From: Halovenus sp.
Lineage (GTDB): Archaea > Halobacteriota > Halobacteria > Halobacteriales > Haloarculaceae
DNA: 19,268 nucleotides
Assembly: GCA_003551265.1 (NCBI GenBank)
Contig: PUMG01000156.1
Location: forward strand, 1-19,268
Reading direction: 5' to 3'
Below the pieces are notes generated by a model. The model was not told the origin of the DNA, ran no database searches, and saw only the letters and a list, made by a program, of their open reading frames with translations. Below are positions 6,662 through 15,095 of the stretch, in pieces (within the stretch, counting starts at the first letter, position 1; each line of letters begins with the position of its first letter). The position numbers and the translations under genes were made by a program.

Positions 6662-9600
6662 ATGAGCGACGACACACCGGAGAACCGACGTTTCGGCGAG
6701 GTCTCCGACCAGTACGACCCGGGCGCGGTCGAGACGCGGGTCTTCGAGCGCTGGGAGGCGGTCGACGCCTACGAACAGACCGTGACACACCGGGCCGACG
6801 ACGAACCGTACTACTTCCTCGACGGACCGCCGTACACGTCGGGGTCGGCCCACATGGGTCACGCCCTGAACAAGAGCCTGAAGGACTGTTACATCCGGTA
6901 CAAACGGATGTGCGGTCACGACGTCTACGACCGGCCGGGCTACGACATGCACGGACTTCCCATCGAGACGAAAGTCGAGGAGGAACTCGGCTTCGAGAAC
7001 AAGAAGGACATCGAGGACTACGGCGTCGACAGCTTCGTCGAGGACTGTCGGAACTTCGCCGAGGGGAGCCTCGAACAGTTGACCGAGGACTTCAAATCGC
7101 TCGGCGTCTGGATGGACTGGGACGACCCCTACCGGACGGTCGCGCCGGAGTACATGGAGGCGGCGTGGTGGGGCTTTTCGAAGGCGAACGACCGCGGTCT
7201 CGTCGAGCAGGGCCTGCGCTCGATTACCCAGTGTCCTCGCTGTGAGACGGCTATCGCCAAGAACGAAGTCGAGTACGAGGACGTCCACGACCCTTCAATC
7301 TACGTCAAGTTCGAACTCAGCGAGGCTCGAAGCGTCTCGGAAGCGAGCGGCGACGGTACGAGCGGCGAGAGTGCGAGCGACGACGATGCAAGCCCCGACG
7401 AGTACCTGGTCATCTGGACGACGACGCCGTGGACGGTTCCCGCCAACACGTTCGTCGCTGTCGACGGCGAGTTGACCTACCAGGCTGTCCGCGTCACACG
7501 TGAGTCTGGAACAACCTCCACCGAGGAGGTGCTCTGGGTTGCCGAAGCCTGCGTCGAGGAGGTCGTCGAGAGAGGTGGCTACGACGACTACGAAGTGATC
7601 GACGAGATTGCTGGCGAGGAGATGGTCGGCTGGGAGTATCACCACCCCCTTCGCGACGAGGTTCCCGGTGCGCCGGATTTCGAGGGTGCCTGTCAGGTGT
7701 ACACCGCGGAGTACGTCGAGGCCGACCGCACCGGTCTCGTCCACTCCGCACCGGGTCACGGTGAGGAGGACTTCGAGCGTGGGCGCGAACTCGGACTCGA
7801 GATTTTCTGCCCTGTCGGCGGCGACGGCGTCTACGACGAACGGGCGGGCGAGTACGCCGGTCAGTACGTCAAAGACGCCAACGACGACATCATCGTCGAC
7901 CTCACGTCGAAAGGGTTGATGTTGCACTCGGGTGAGACCCACCACAGCTACGGCCACTGCTGGCGGTGTGATACGGGCATCGTCCAGATTGTCACCGACC
8001 AGTGGTTCATCACCATCACCGACGTCAAAGACGACCTGCTGGCGAACATCGAGGACAGCGAGTGGTACCCCCAGTGGGCGCGCGATAACCGCTTCCGTGA
8101 CTTCGTCGAGGAGGCACCCGACTGGAACGTCTCCCGCCAGCGCTACTGGGGCATACCCATCCCCATCTGGCTTCCCAGTGAGACCACAGACGGCGAGCCA
8201 ATCGAGTGGGACGGCGACATGGACGAGGCAATCGTCGTCGGTACCCGGGAGGAACTCGCCGAGCGCGTCGACCAGGACGTCGACCCGGAAGCAGTCGACC
8301 TCCACAAAGGGACCGTCGACGACCTCACCATCACCGAAGACGGCGTCGTCTACGAGCGCGTCCCCGACGTGTTCGACGTCTGGTTCGACTCCGCAGCCGC
8401 ATCGTGGGGAACGCTCGGCTATCCGGGCGAGAGTGTCGCTCACGACGAACTCTGGCCGGCGGACCTCATCATCGAGGCCCACGACCAGACGCGCGGATGG
8501 TTCTGGTCACAGCTCGGGATGGGTACCGCGACGGTCAACCAGGTTCCCTACAGGACGCTGTTGATGCACGGTCACGCGCTGATGCCCGACGGTCGCGCCA
8601 TGTCGAAGTCGAAGGACATCCGCATCGATCCACACGACGTCATCGACAAACACGGCACAGACCCGCTGCGTCTGTTCTTGCTCTCGGTGAACCCCCGCGG
8701 CGAGGACATGCAGTTCTCCTGGGAGAGCACCCAGAAGATGCAGCGCCAGCTCAACATCCTCTGGAACATCGTCCGCTTCCCGCTGCCGTACATGGAAGCC
8801 GACGGCTTCGACCCCGAGACGACGACGGTCGATGCTGTCGAGGACGACCTCGAACTCGTCGACGAGTGGGTGCTCTCGCGGCTGGCCACCACGGTCGAGG
8901 CGGTGACGGCGCACATGGACGCCTTCGAGAACGAGCGTGCGCTCGATGCGCTCCTCGAATTTGTCGTCGAAGATGTCTCTCGATTCTACGTCCAGGTGGT
9001 CCGCGAGCGGATGTGGGACGAGGCGGACTCGCCATCGAAACGTGCGGCGTACGCCACACTCTATCGGGTTCTCGAGGAGACGGTCACGCTCATCGCGCCG
9101 TTCGCCCCGCTCGTCTCGGACGAACTCTACGGTGCGCTCACCGGCGACCGGGGTCACCCCACGGTTCACATGGCCGACTGGCCGACCATCGACGAGCGCT
9201 TCCAGAACCCGACACTCGAAGACGAGATTGCGGTCGTCCGGGCCGTCAAGGAAGCGGGTTCGAACGCCCGACAGCAGGCCGAGCGCAAACTTCGCTGGCC
9301 CGTCCAGAACGTCATCGTCGACGCGGGAAGCGAGGAACTCGCCGATGCAGTCGAGAGTCAGCGTGCGTTGATTGCCGACCGTCTCAACACCCGGGCTGTC
9401 GAGGTGCTCCGTCCGGGCGAGAAGTGGGGTGAGATTCGCTACTCGGCGAACGCAGACATGTCGGAACTCGGGCCAGCGTTCGGTTCGGACGCCGGTGTCG
9501 TCATGAACGCACTCAACGAGGCCCGGGTCGAAGAGCCGACACTCGACACACTGGAAACCGCTGTTGAGGACGCGACTGGCATGGATGTCGAGTTGACCGA

Positions 9601-9982
9601 GGAGATGGTCACTATCGTCACCGAGACACCGGACGACGTCTCCGCAACAGAGTTCGAAGCGCTCGATTCGAACGGCGTCGTCTACGTCGACACAGAACTC
9701 ACCGGGGACATCGAGAGTGAGGGGTACGCCCGCGAGGTCATCCGCCGGATACAGGAGATGCGCAAGGAACTCGAACTCGACATCGAGGAAGAGATTGCGG
9801 TCGAGTTGACCATTGCTGACGACCGGGTTTCAGACCTCGTCAACGAACACGAGGAGTTAATCGCCAGAGAGGTCCGCGCCGATACCTTCGAGTCAGTCGA
9901 CGGTGGACACCGAGAAACCTGGACTGTCGAGGGCGTAGAAATGGAGATAGCTATCAAGCCGCTTCAGGAAACCGTCGTCTAG
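6662..9982 (+). CDS. ileS: Isoleucyl-tRNA synthetase
   Basis: A complete 1106-residue class Ia synthetase that charges tRNA-Ile with isoleucine and edits valine. The HIGH-type signature is HMGH (64-67) after FLDGPPYTSG, and the second signature is AMSKSK (646-651), with Ala in place of the usual Lys. The WTTTPWTVPANT motif of the editing domain follows at about residues 250-260. A Cys pair in TQCPRCETAIA (about 191-200) and CWRCDTG (about 436) are probable zinc ligands. Just before the editing domain, at about 219-246, is a low-complexity Ser/Asp/Glu insert, which helps make the protein long for an archaeal IleRS. The C-terminal anticodon-binding region (about 725-1106) is intact. It is an essential housekeeping gene and a useful anchor for judging what is inserted next to it. 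Confidence 0.98.
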   Translation: MSDDTPENRRFGEVSDQYDPGAVETRVFERWEAVDAYEQTVTHRADDEPYYFLDGPPYTSGSAHMGHALNKSLKDCYIRYKRMCGHDVYDRPGYDMHGLPIETKVEEELGFENKKDIEDYGVDSFVEDCRNFAEGSLEQLTEDFKSLGVWMDWDDPYRTVAPEYMEAAWWGFSKANDRGLVEQGLRSITQCPRCETAIAKNEVEYEDVHDPSIYVKFELSEARSVSEASGDGTSGESASDDDASPDEYLVIWTTTPWTVPANTFVAVDGELTYQAVRVTRESGTTSTEEVLWVAEACVEEVVERGGYDDYEVIDEIAGEEMVGWEYHHPLRDEVPGAPDFEGACQVYTAEYVEADRTGLVHSAPGHGEEDFERGRELGLEIFCPVGGDGVYDERAGEYAGQYVKDANDDIIVDLTSKGLMLHSGETHHSYGHCWRCDTGIVQIVTDQWFITITDVKDDLLANIEDSEWYPQWARDNRFRDFVEEAPDWNVSRQRYWGIPIPIWLPSETTDGEPIEWDGDMDEAIVVGTREELAERVDQDVDPEAVDLHKGTVDDLTITEDGVVYERVPDVFDVWFDSAAASWGTLGYPGESVAHDELWPADLIIEAHDQTRGWFWSQLGMGTATVNQVPYRTLLMHGHALMPDGRAMSKSKDIRIDPHDVIDKHGTDPLRLFLLSVNPRGEDMQFSWESTQKMQRQLNILWNIVRFPLPYMEADGFDPETTTVDAVEDDLELVDEWVLSRLATTVEAVTAHMDAFENERALDALLEFVVEDVSRFYVQVVRERMWDEADSPSKRAAYATLYRVLEETVTLIAPFAPLVSDELYGALTGDRGHPTVHMADWPTIDERFQNPTLEDEIAVVRAVKEAGSNARQQAERKLRWPVQNVIVDAGSEELADAVESQRALIADRLNTRAVEVLRPGEKWGEIRYSANADMSELGPAFGSDAGVVMNALNEARVEEPTLDTLETAVEDATGMDVELTEEMVTIVTETPDDVSATEFEALDSNGVVYVDTELTGDIESEGYAREVIRRIQEMRKELELDIEEEIAVELTIADDRVSDLVNEHEELIAREVRADTFESVDGGHRETWTVEGVEMEIAIKPLQETVV

Positions 9983-9985
9983 CAT

Positions 9986-10034
9986 CCGCGCCGCAGGCGC
10001 GGTTCCCTGCGAGCGGGTCTCACCTGCGAGCGGG
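9986..10034. terminator. Hairpin and 12-bp direct repeat between convergent genes
   Basis: Four bases after the ileS stop, CCGCGCC (9986-9992) and GGCGCGG (9996-10002) form a perfect 7-bp stem with a GCA loop. It is followed by two exact copies of CCTGCGAGCGGG at 10006-10017 and 10023-10034. The 61-base gap separates convergent ileS and the methyltransferase, so a bidirectional transcription stop is likely. There is no T-tract, so an ordinary archaeal intrinsic terminator is not proven. Confidence 0.45.
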
Positions 10035-10043
10035 ATGAACCTG

Positions 10044-11450
10044 TCACCACGGTGTTGCGCCGGGTGACCCATCTGGTTGGAGCGTCACCTGGACGGTGTC
10101 TGCCCACTCCGTCGGGACCGGTAAGTCCTCAAGAACACGGGACTGTAACCGATAATAACCGTTGTGTGCTTTCTGGCAGTTAGCTTTCATCCACATTCTT
10201 GCTTTCGGTGAGTTCAGGTAGTTGATGAGGTCGTCCATCGGGACACCATCTTTCGGCACCGCGTAGTAGACGCTGTGTTTTGGGACGACGTCACCGCGTG
10301 TTTCTGCCCAGAACCGTGGCTCTTTGGCAATGTCGCGAAATACAATTTTCGGCTGTAGGAGGTCTCTCATCGGAGGGGTTTCGTGCCAGGCGTACCACTC
10401 CTTGCCACCCTCAACACACGAACGGTTTTCGAGACGCTCTCGGTGTTGCTCAAGCCACTCATAGAATCCACCAAGCTCAGCTCTGTCGGCCAGCTCACCG
10501 TTTTCTCGGTACGGACAGACAAATACGCTGTCAGTGTACGGTCCGTTGCACTCCTGTAACTGACTGCCACTCACCGTGGGGCGAACCCACGTTTTTTCTA
10601 TCTCATCTGGAACATCGTCGCGGTTCATCACGAAGACGCTGTCCGCACCGGTCGCCAGCCCTGGACTGATGCGTTCGGTCACGTCCCCCAGCGTTGCACC
10701 GGTCTCCATTCCGTCGAGCTCGGCGTCACGAATCTGACTCGCCCAGCTACTCCCATCCGTCGGAAGCGTCGTCTCGTGTACGGTCCCATCTCTGAGACGA
10801 ACGTCAGTCTGTCGGGATGTTTCGTCGGTGTCGAGCCGTCGAATCGTAGTCACACACGGAAACGTTACCAGTCCAGTGAACGAGTTCTCGTCGATATGTT
10901 CGATCTCCTCAACGTGGATGTCTTCGCTGGTCAGGAGTCTGCGTAGTGGCTCCGCTGTATCGACGTACTCGAACTTTTCCGGAGTGACAAACGACAATAC
11001 GCCGCCCGGTGCAAGCAACTCGAGAGACCGTTCAAAAAACAACAGGTACAGGTCGAACCGGCCAGTTGCCGTACTGAACTCGGCTTTGTACGTGCTTTTT
11101 TCGTCCTCGTCCAGTCCTTCTATCGGAACGTATGGTGGGTTCCCGACAATGTAGTTGAACTGATCACCCTCAAGCATATCATTTCCAAGAAAGTCCTGCT
11201 GGTGAAACGTAACGTGTTTCAACCCGCGCCCACGCGCTGTCTCCAGATGGGCTGGGTTCGACTCGATTCCGTATCCGTCCGGGAGTTCATACCCCATCTC
11301 TTCACACACGCGCTCAACTGCCGCAGGAAACGGTGCAGTCCCACAGCCGGGATACAGAATCCGGTCGGTACTCGTGGGCTGTCTGTCTCGAAACACCCGC
11401 CTGACCATTTTTTCTGCCAGGTCCTCCGGCGTGGGGACGTGTCCTTTCAT
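10044..11450 (-). CDS. Type II N6-adenine DNA methyltransferase, gamma type (TaqI/PaeR7I-like)
   Basis: A 468-residue modification methyltransferase that methylates adenine in a specific DNA site to protect it from the partner nuclease. Motif order is that of the gamma group: motif X at the N-terminus (HVPTPEDLAEKMV, 4-16), motif I for S-adenosylmethionine (ILYPGCGTAPF, 31-41), the acidic residue of motif II in YGIESNP (60-66), and catalytic motif IV NPPY (104-107). The second half, about 250-455, is the target-recognition region and ends with a TaqI-like specificity-domain pattern (YLNSPKARMWM, RLQSRVLEDLPVP). The gene follows the restriction endonuclease on the same strand after 48 bases. 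Codon choice is somewhat less GC-biased than in ileS, in keeping with horizontal transfer. With a XhoI-type partner, the predicted product is CTCG(m6A)G. Confidence 0.93.
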   Translation of the reverse strand: MKGHVPTPEDLAEKMVRRVFRDRQPTSTDRILYPGCGTAPFPAAVERVCEEMGYELPDGYGIESNPAHLETARGRGLKHVTFHQQDFLGNDMLEGDQFNYIVGNPPYVPIEGLDEDEKSTYKAEFSTATGRFDLYLLFFERSLELLAPGGVLSFVTPEKFEYVDTAEPLRRLLTSEDIHVEEIEHIDENSFTGLVTFPCVTTIRRLDTDETSRQTDVRLRDGTVHETTLPTDGSSWASQIRDAELDGMETGATLGDVTERISPGLATGADSVFVMNRDDVPDEIEKTWVRPTVSGSQLQECNGPYTDSVFVCPYRENGELADRAELGGFYEWLEQHRERLENRSCVEGGKEWYAWHETPPMRDLLQPKIVFRDIAKEPRFWAETRGDVVPKHSVYYAVPKDGVPMDDLINYLNSPKARMWMKANCQKAHNGYYRLQSRVLEDLPVPTEWADTVQVTLQPDGSPGATPW

Positions 11451-11498
11451 CGGTGGCTGATTGTTACTTCATCGTACTTGAAGACACCTAAAGCCACC

Positions 11499-12251
11499 CT
11501 ATTGTTCATCGTGGTCGCTCTCACTCTGTTGCATCGTAATGTTTCCCTCAACGTGCGAAACGAGACTCCGAACGAACCGCTCGAACTGAAGTTCTTCGTT
11601 CGGTTCCCAGTACTCCCCTTCAAGTCCCTGTTGTTCATCGCTGAGAATGAACGCAGCGTTCGTCACCAGTCGCTGTCGAACCATCCGAAGCATCAGAAGT
11701 TCCATCCTGTCCACGTACGATGCATCTTGAAACGCATCATCCGCTGGAAAGTTCGGTTCTCGAAGACGTTTTGGCTCCCGTGACTCGTCGGTGTCTGCCA
11801 TCAAAAATAGATATCCAATCCACGGTTGTGGCGACGGTGCGAACAGTCCTTCCTCGTACGCCTGAATCAGGTCCGTGTTGCTTCCGAGAACTTCTTCGGT
11901 TCGGTTGTTGAGATTGTTTCCGAAGCTGGAGGCCTGCGATTTGTACTCTACCGCAGCGAGTAGTTCGCCCTCGTGGACGACTGCAGTATCCCACTCCTTT
12001 TCGTGGCGAAAATACCCTGGAAGGGTGGCGTGGTAGTCATGTTTCACGCTTTCTCTTGGGACACCACCCTCTTCGACCAGAACGTCTTCGATGAGTCCGG
12101 CAAATCCGTCCATCTGTCCACCACCCAGTACTTCAGCACGGCGTCCGCGCGTCGAATTTTCGGATGCTCGTTGCTCTTCGGCCTGTCCGGACAGTGTTTC
12201 CCAGTACCACCGGACAGCGTCGCGGACTTCAGCATGGAGACCGTCAATCAT
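11499..12251 (-). CDS. XhoI/PaeR7I-family type II restriction endonuclease
   Basis: A 250-residue protein matching the XhoI/PaeR7I family, whose members are about 245 residues and cut CTCGAG. Family features are an N-terminal AVRWYWETLSGQAEEQ segment (12-27), GGGQMDGF (43-50), and a PD-(D/E)xK-type core with D88 in EWDTAVV and E102/K104 in AAVEYKSQ. The highly typical FGNNLNNRTEEVLG (110-123) follows directly. These match what I recall of PaeR7I; no alignment was run. The start is fixed because a stop codon lies four codons upstream in frame, with no other ATG between. The gene sits immediately upstream of its methyltransferase, with no controller (C-protein) gene seen. It is complete, and catalytic residues are present, so activity is expected. 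Confidence 0.9.
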   Translation of the reverse strand: MIDGLHAEVRDAVRWYWETLSGQAEEQRASENSTRGRRAEVLGGGQMDGFAGLIEDVLVEEGGVPRESVKHDYHATLPGYFRHEKEWDTAVVHEGELLAAVEYKSQASSFGNNLNNRTEEVLGSNTDLIQAYEEGLFAPSPQPWIGYLFLMADTDESREPKRLREPNFPADDAFQDASYVDRMELLMLRMVRQRLVTNAAFILSDEQQGLEGEYWEPNEELQFERFVRSLVSHVEGNITMQQSESDHDEQ

Positions 12252-12257
12252 GCCATT

Positions 12258-12269
12258 GAGTGCTCACTC
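12258..12269. repeat. Palindrome just upstream of the restriction gene
   Basis: GAGTG and CACTC flank a two-base centre, 6-17 bases before the minus-strand ATG at 12251. A TATA-like CTAAAAC (12288-12294, minus strand) would place the transcript start on or next to it. It could be an operator limiting endonuclease expression or a 5' stem-loop. The arms are only 5 bp, so chance is possible. Confidence 0.35.
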
Positions 12270-12310
12270 GATCCGTTTGACTGTACCGTTTTAGAGACTG
12301 TTCGTGAGAC

Positions 12311-12331
12311 AAAAAAGTCCGACCGCTGCGC
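12311..12331 (-). terminator. T-tract terminator after the DmdA-like gene
   Basis: On the minus strand, 15 bases after the TAA stop, there is a run of six T (complement of 12311-12316) preceded by the GC-rich CAGCGGTCGGAC. A T-run after a GC-rich segment is the usual archaeal intrinsic stop. It separates this gene from the restriction-modification pair. Confidence 0.5.
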
Positions 12332-13708
12332 TTATTCGTCCTGTGCCTGTTCTCTCGCGTGCAGTTTCGCCTGCTCCCGGGCGCTGGGGTTGACAGACGG
12401 CTTGAACGGCACCTCGGAAACTTTCGCGTAGACGGGTTCACCGGGTTCTTCGGCGTACTCGTCGGGCAGGTGGACCGCGAACTCGATGTCGGTGTCCTGT
12501 TCGTAGATGCGGTCGTCGAGAGGTGCGTCGACTTCCTCCTGCAGTTTCTCTGCAGGCACGAAGCCGAGTGCGATGTTGGTTTCGAGTTCCGGGTTCCACC
12601 ACGGCGACGTGACGTAGCCACACTCCTCGCCCGTCTCGGGGTCGGAGATGAGCCAGAAGTCCGACGCGTAGTCACGAATCGGCTCGCCAGCCAGTTTCAG
12701 ACCGACGAGTTTGAGGTTGAACGGATACTCGCCGTTGTCGATGAGTTCTTGCTGGCGTTCGAGTTCCTCCTTGCCGATGTAGTCACCCTCCTTGTTGTCG
12801 GGGACGTGATAGCCGAGGTTGACCTGGAACGGCGAGGTCTCGTGGTCCATGTCCTGGCCCCACGAGAGGATTCCCGCTGCGATCCGGCGGTGGTGTGAGG
12901 GAGCGATGACGTCGCCGCCGTGGTCTCTGACCGACTCCATCACGGGGTTCCACACCTTCTCGGCGTTCTCCATGGAGTCTTTCACGTAGATTTCGAACCC
13001 TTTCTCGCCGGAGAAACCGGTCTGGCTGATGAGCACGTCACAGCCGTTCACTTCAGCGTCCATCAGGCCGTAGTAGGGAATCTCGTTGACCTCCGGGCCG
13101 ACGACGTCCTCCATGACGTCGACGGATTTCGGTCCCTGAATCTGCATCGGGGAGACGTCGATCTCGTCGATCTCCACGTCGAAGCCTGCCTCGACGTTCA
13201 CACCCTGCAGCCAGAGCATGAGCGTCGAGTCGGAGATGGAGAACCAGAACTCGTCCTCTTCGGGGCGCAACAGCACGGGGTCGTTCAGAATGCCGCCGTT
13301 CTCGTTGCAGAGGATGACGTAGCGGCCTTTCATCGGTTCAATCTCGGTCGCATCACGCGTGATGACGTAGTCCGTAAACGCTTCCGCGTCGGGACCTTTG
13401 ACGCGAATCTGGCGCTCGACTGCGACGTTCCAGAGTGTGACGTGGTTGACGAGCAGGTCGTACTCCGCCATTGCGCCGCCGTCTTCGGGCTTGACCATCC
13501 CACGGGGATGGTAGATGCGGTTGTAGACGGTGGCACGCCAACAGCCCTCCTCGACGGAGAGGTGCCAGAAGGGAGATTTGCGTACGCGGGTCGAAATCAG
13601 CAGCTGAATATCTGCATCACCGGTCTGACGGAGGTTCCGTGGCAGGACGCGGTCTGACTGATCGACGCTCGGATAGTTCGGATGGTCTGAGCCGTGGTTG
13701 TCTGACAT
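12332..13708 (-). CDS. GcvT-family folate-dependent demethylase, DmdA-like
   Basis: A 458-residue aminomethyltransferase-family protein. The core (about 45-400) carries the family pattern, and in detail resembles DMSP demethylase (DmdA) and related methyl-to-THF transferases more than glycine-cleavage T-protein: LWNVAVERQ (92-100), NGGILNDPVLL (137-147), FWFSISDS (154-161), IQGPK (190-194), SGEKGFEIY (233-241) and GQDMDHETSPFQVNLGY (284-300). No glycine-cleavage P or H gene is near, which argues against a T-protein role. A long N-terminal extension of about 40 residues and an acidic C-tail are present. The expected reaction is methyl transfer from an N- or S-methyl donor to tetrahydrofolate, giving 5-methyl-THF for the neighbouring reductase. 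The start at 13708 is supported by a TATA box 27 bases upstream. The substrate (DMSP, betaine, dimethylglycine or other) is undecided. Confidence 0.88.
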   Translation of the reverse strand: MSDNHGSDHPNYPSVDQSDRVLPRNLRQTGDADIQLLISTRVRKSPFWHLSVEEGCWRATVYNRIYHPRGMVKPEDGGAMAEYDLLVNHVTLWNVAVERQIRVKGPDAEAFTDYVITRDATEIEPMKGRYVILCNENGGILNDPVLLRPEEDEFWFSISDSTLMLWLQGVNVEAGFDVEIDEIDVSPMQIQGPKSVDVMEDVVGPEVNEIPYYGLMDAEVNGCDVLISQTGFSGEKGFEIYVKDSMENAEKVWNPVMESVRDHGGDVIAPSHHRRIAAGILSWGQDMDHETSPFQVNLGYHVPDNKEGDYIGKEELERQQELIDNGEYPFNLKLVGLKLAGEPIRDYASDFWLISDPETGEECGYVTSPWWNPELETNIALGFVPAEKLQEEVDAPLDDRIYEQDTDIEFAVHLPDEYAEEPGEPVYAKVSEVPFKPSVNPSAREQAKLHAREQAQDE

Positions 13709-13730
13709 CGTCTAGAGACGACGAACTGGG

Positions 13731-13740
13731 TTTATATAAA
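13731..13740 (-). promoter_or_regulatory. Leaderless promoter of the DmdA-like gene
   Basis: TTTATATAAA, itself a perfect 10-bp palindrome, is centred about 27 bases before the minus-strand ATG at 13708. This is the clearest TATA box in the window and predicts a strong leaderless transcript separate from that of metF upstream. Confidence 0.8.
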
Positions 13741-13786
13741 AGAATTGCGTACGGAGCGAAAACAGGCTGGAACAGAGATTACAGAT

Positions 13787-13823
13787 ACGCCGGTAGAGCG
13801 CCTCTCAGTCGTCTCTACGGCGT
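13787..13823. other. Strong stem-loop between metF and the DmdA-like gene
   Basis: ACGCCGGTAGAG (13787-13798) pairs with CTCTACGGCGT (13813-13823) as an 11-bp stem with one bulged G, around a 14-base loop. It lies about 50 bases upstream of the DmdA-like TATA box and 85 bases past the metF stop. It could end the metF transcript or act as an operator for the downstream promoter. No T-tract follows directly, so the terminator reading is weak. Confidence 0.55.
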
Positions 13824-13907
13824 CGACAGTCGATCGTGTGCTGGTGTCTGTGTTTGTGCTGCTCGCCCAGAAAGCACAATCGTCTGGCTGAGTTATATTT
13901 TGTGGGG

Positions 13908-14786
13908 TTACTCAAGACGGGCGAGTCGCCACGCCTCCGTATCGGGGACCTGGTTAAACGTGTAGATGTGCAGGCCACGAATGCTGTGGTCGGGGTCGTG
14001 AACGTACGGTTCGAGTTCATCGACGAGCGTGTCGGGAGTGTACTTGCCGCGCGAACCGAGGAACTGTTTGATGAAGCCGACGATACCGGTCGTCTTCTGG
14101 AGGAAGCGGACGGAGTCGCCTACACCGACTTTCCGAGAGATACCGATCAGGCGCTGGTACTTCATGACGCCAGGAATACCAACCTCGACGGGAAGGTCGA
14201 TACCACGGTCACGCACGTCGTCGGTCCACTCGAGTATCGTCTGTGGGTCGTAACAGATCTGGGTCGTGAGATAGGTCGCATACGGCGCTTTCTGCTGCAT
14301 GGAGTCGGCGAGTGTTTCGTCCGAGAGGAACGAGTGGCCCTCGGGATACCCGGTGATGCCGACTTCCTCGAAGTCGTACTCGATGTCGTCGAGCGCGGTC
14401 AGCAACTGGTAGGCAGAGTCGAACTCGCCGATGGGTTCCTCACGGTCGCCGCCCGGCACGAAAATGTCGGTCACGCCGACGTCGATTAGTCGCTTCGAGA
14501 TCTCTGCGAGGTGCGCTTCGTCTCTGACGTAGCGAGCGGCGACGTGCGGAATGATTTCGTAGCCCTGCTCGGCCAGTCGCTCACTCCAGTCGATCGTATC
14601 TTCGAGGCCGAGCGTCGGAGATGCGGTAATCGTGATCGTCGCACCGTCCGGGAGGTGTGAGACCTGCTCTTCGATGCTGTCGAACGGCATCAACTCGAAA
14701 CGCGGGTTGGCAAGTGAGCCAACGCCTGTGCCGTGTGGGCTGTCGTGCTGGAGAGCGCTACTCTCCTGTGTTCCAGATGCAGTCAT
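13908..14786 (-). CDS. metF: Methylenetetrahydrofolate reductase
   Basis: A 292-residue flavin-dependent reductase of the MetF family that interconverts 5,10-methylene-THF and 5-methyl-THF. Visible motifs are RFELMPFDS (29-37, holding the N-terminal Glu of the family), IIPHVAARY (78-86), VPGGDREEPIG (110-120), GYPEGH (146-151), TTQICYDP at about 171-178, and VEVGIPGVM. The start at 14786 (MTASGTQESS) is preferred over the in-frame ATG at 14849, because the extra 21 residues are basic and unlike the family. However, TTTAAA on the minus strand near 14895 could allow the longer form. It lies 199 bases upstream of the DmdA-like gene on the same strand and divergent from folD. In a demethylation pathway it would run in the oxidative direction; supply of methyl groups for methionine is the alternative. 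Confidence 0.92.
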   Translation of the reverse strand: MTASGTQESSALQHDSPHGTGVGSLANPRFELMPFDSIEEQVSHLPDGATITITASPTLGLEDTIDWSERLAEQGYEIIPHVAARYVRDEAHLAEISKRLIDVGVTDIFVPGGDREEPIGEFDSAYQLLTALDDIEYDFEEVGITGYPEGHSFLSDETLADSMQQKAPYATYLTTQICYDPQTILEWTDDVRDRGIDLPVEVGIPGVMKYQRLIGISRKVGVGDSVRFLQKTTGIVGFIKQFLGSRGKYTPDTLVDELEPYVHDPDHSIRGLHIYTFNQVPDTEAWRLARLE

Positions 14787-15095
14787 CGTTCGCCCAGAAG
14801 GGCGCGAGTGAGTTAGGTCTTTTCTCGACGCAACCAGAACCCAGCACACACCGACGTGAACAGTCTGTCGTGAACAACCTGTAAGACACCTTTTAAATTG
14901 TGGAAGGTTTGCTTGCTACCGCCGAAGGACCGTCGGGTGAACTCAGTCAGTGGGTTTTCGGACGTGTCTACCCGGAAATTGATAACCGTCTCACTCGAAA
15001 CTCCGGAGTGACGACCGAGAGACGCCTCGAGGCGACTCGGAGACTAGACCCATGATTCGACGAAACAACACAGAGACGGTGGAGGGAGAAGCACG
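14787..15095. other. Divergent metF-folD control region
   Basis: This 309-base gap separates the divergent one-carbon genes and holds no convincing long gene. CTTTTAAATT at 14890-14899 is the best TATA-like site and could serve either strand. GAAATTGATAA at 14975-14985 is a second weak candidate for folD. A perfect 12-bp palindrome, CGCCTCGAGGCG, lies at 15023-15034 and includes a predicted restriction-modification target. A mini-ORF at 15052-15099 runs into folD. Confidence 0.55.

Noticed and set aside
7295..8482. 395-codon minus-strand frame inside ileS
   Set aside because: It is a GC-rich antisense shadow of a complete, motif-supported ileS; no family features are visible.
12332..13708. 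Standard glycine-cleavage T-protein (GcvT)
   Set aside because: The length, DmdA-like motifs and absence of gcvP or gcvH nearby argue for another methyl-transfer role, though phylogeny would be decisive.
14787..14849. Longer metF start at 14849
   Set aside because: The added 21 residues are basic and unlike the family; kept as an alternative only because a TATA-like site lies upstream.
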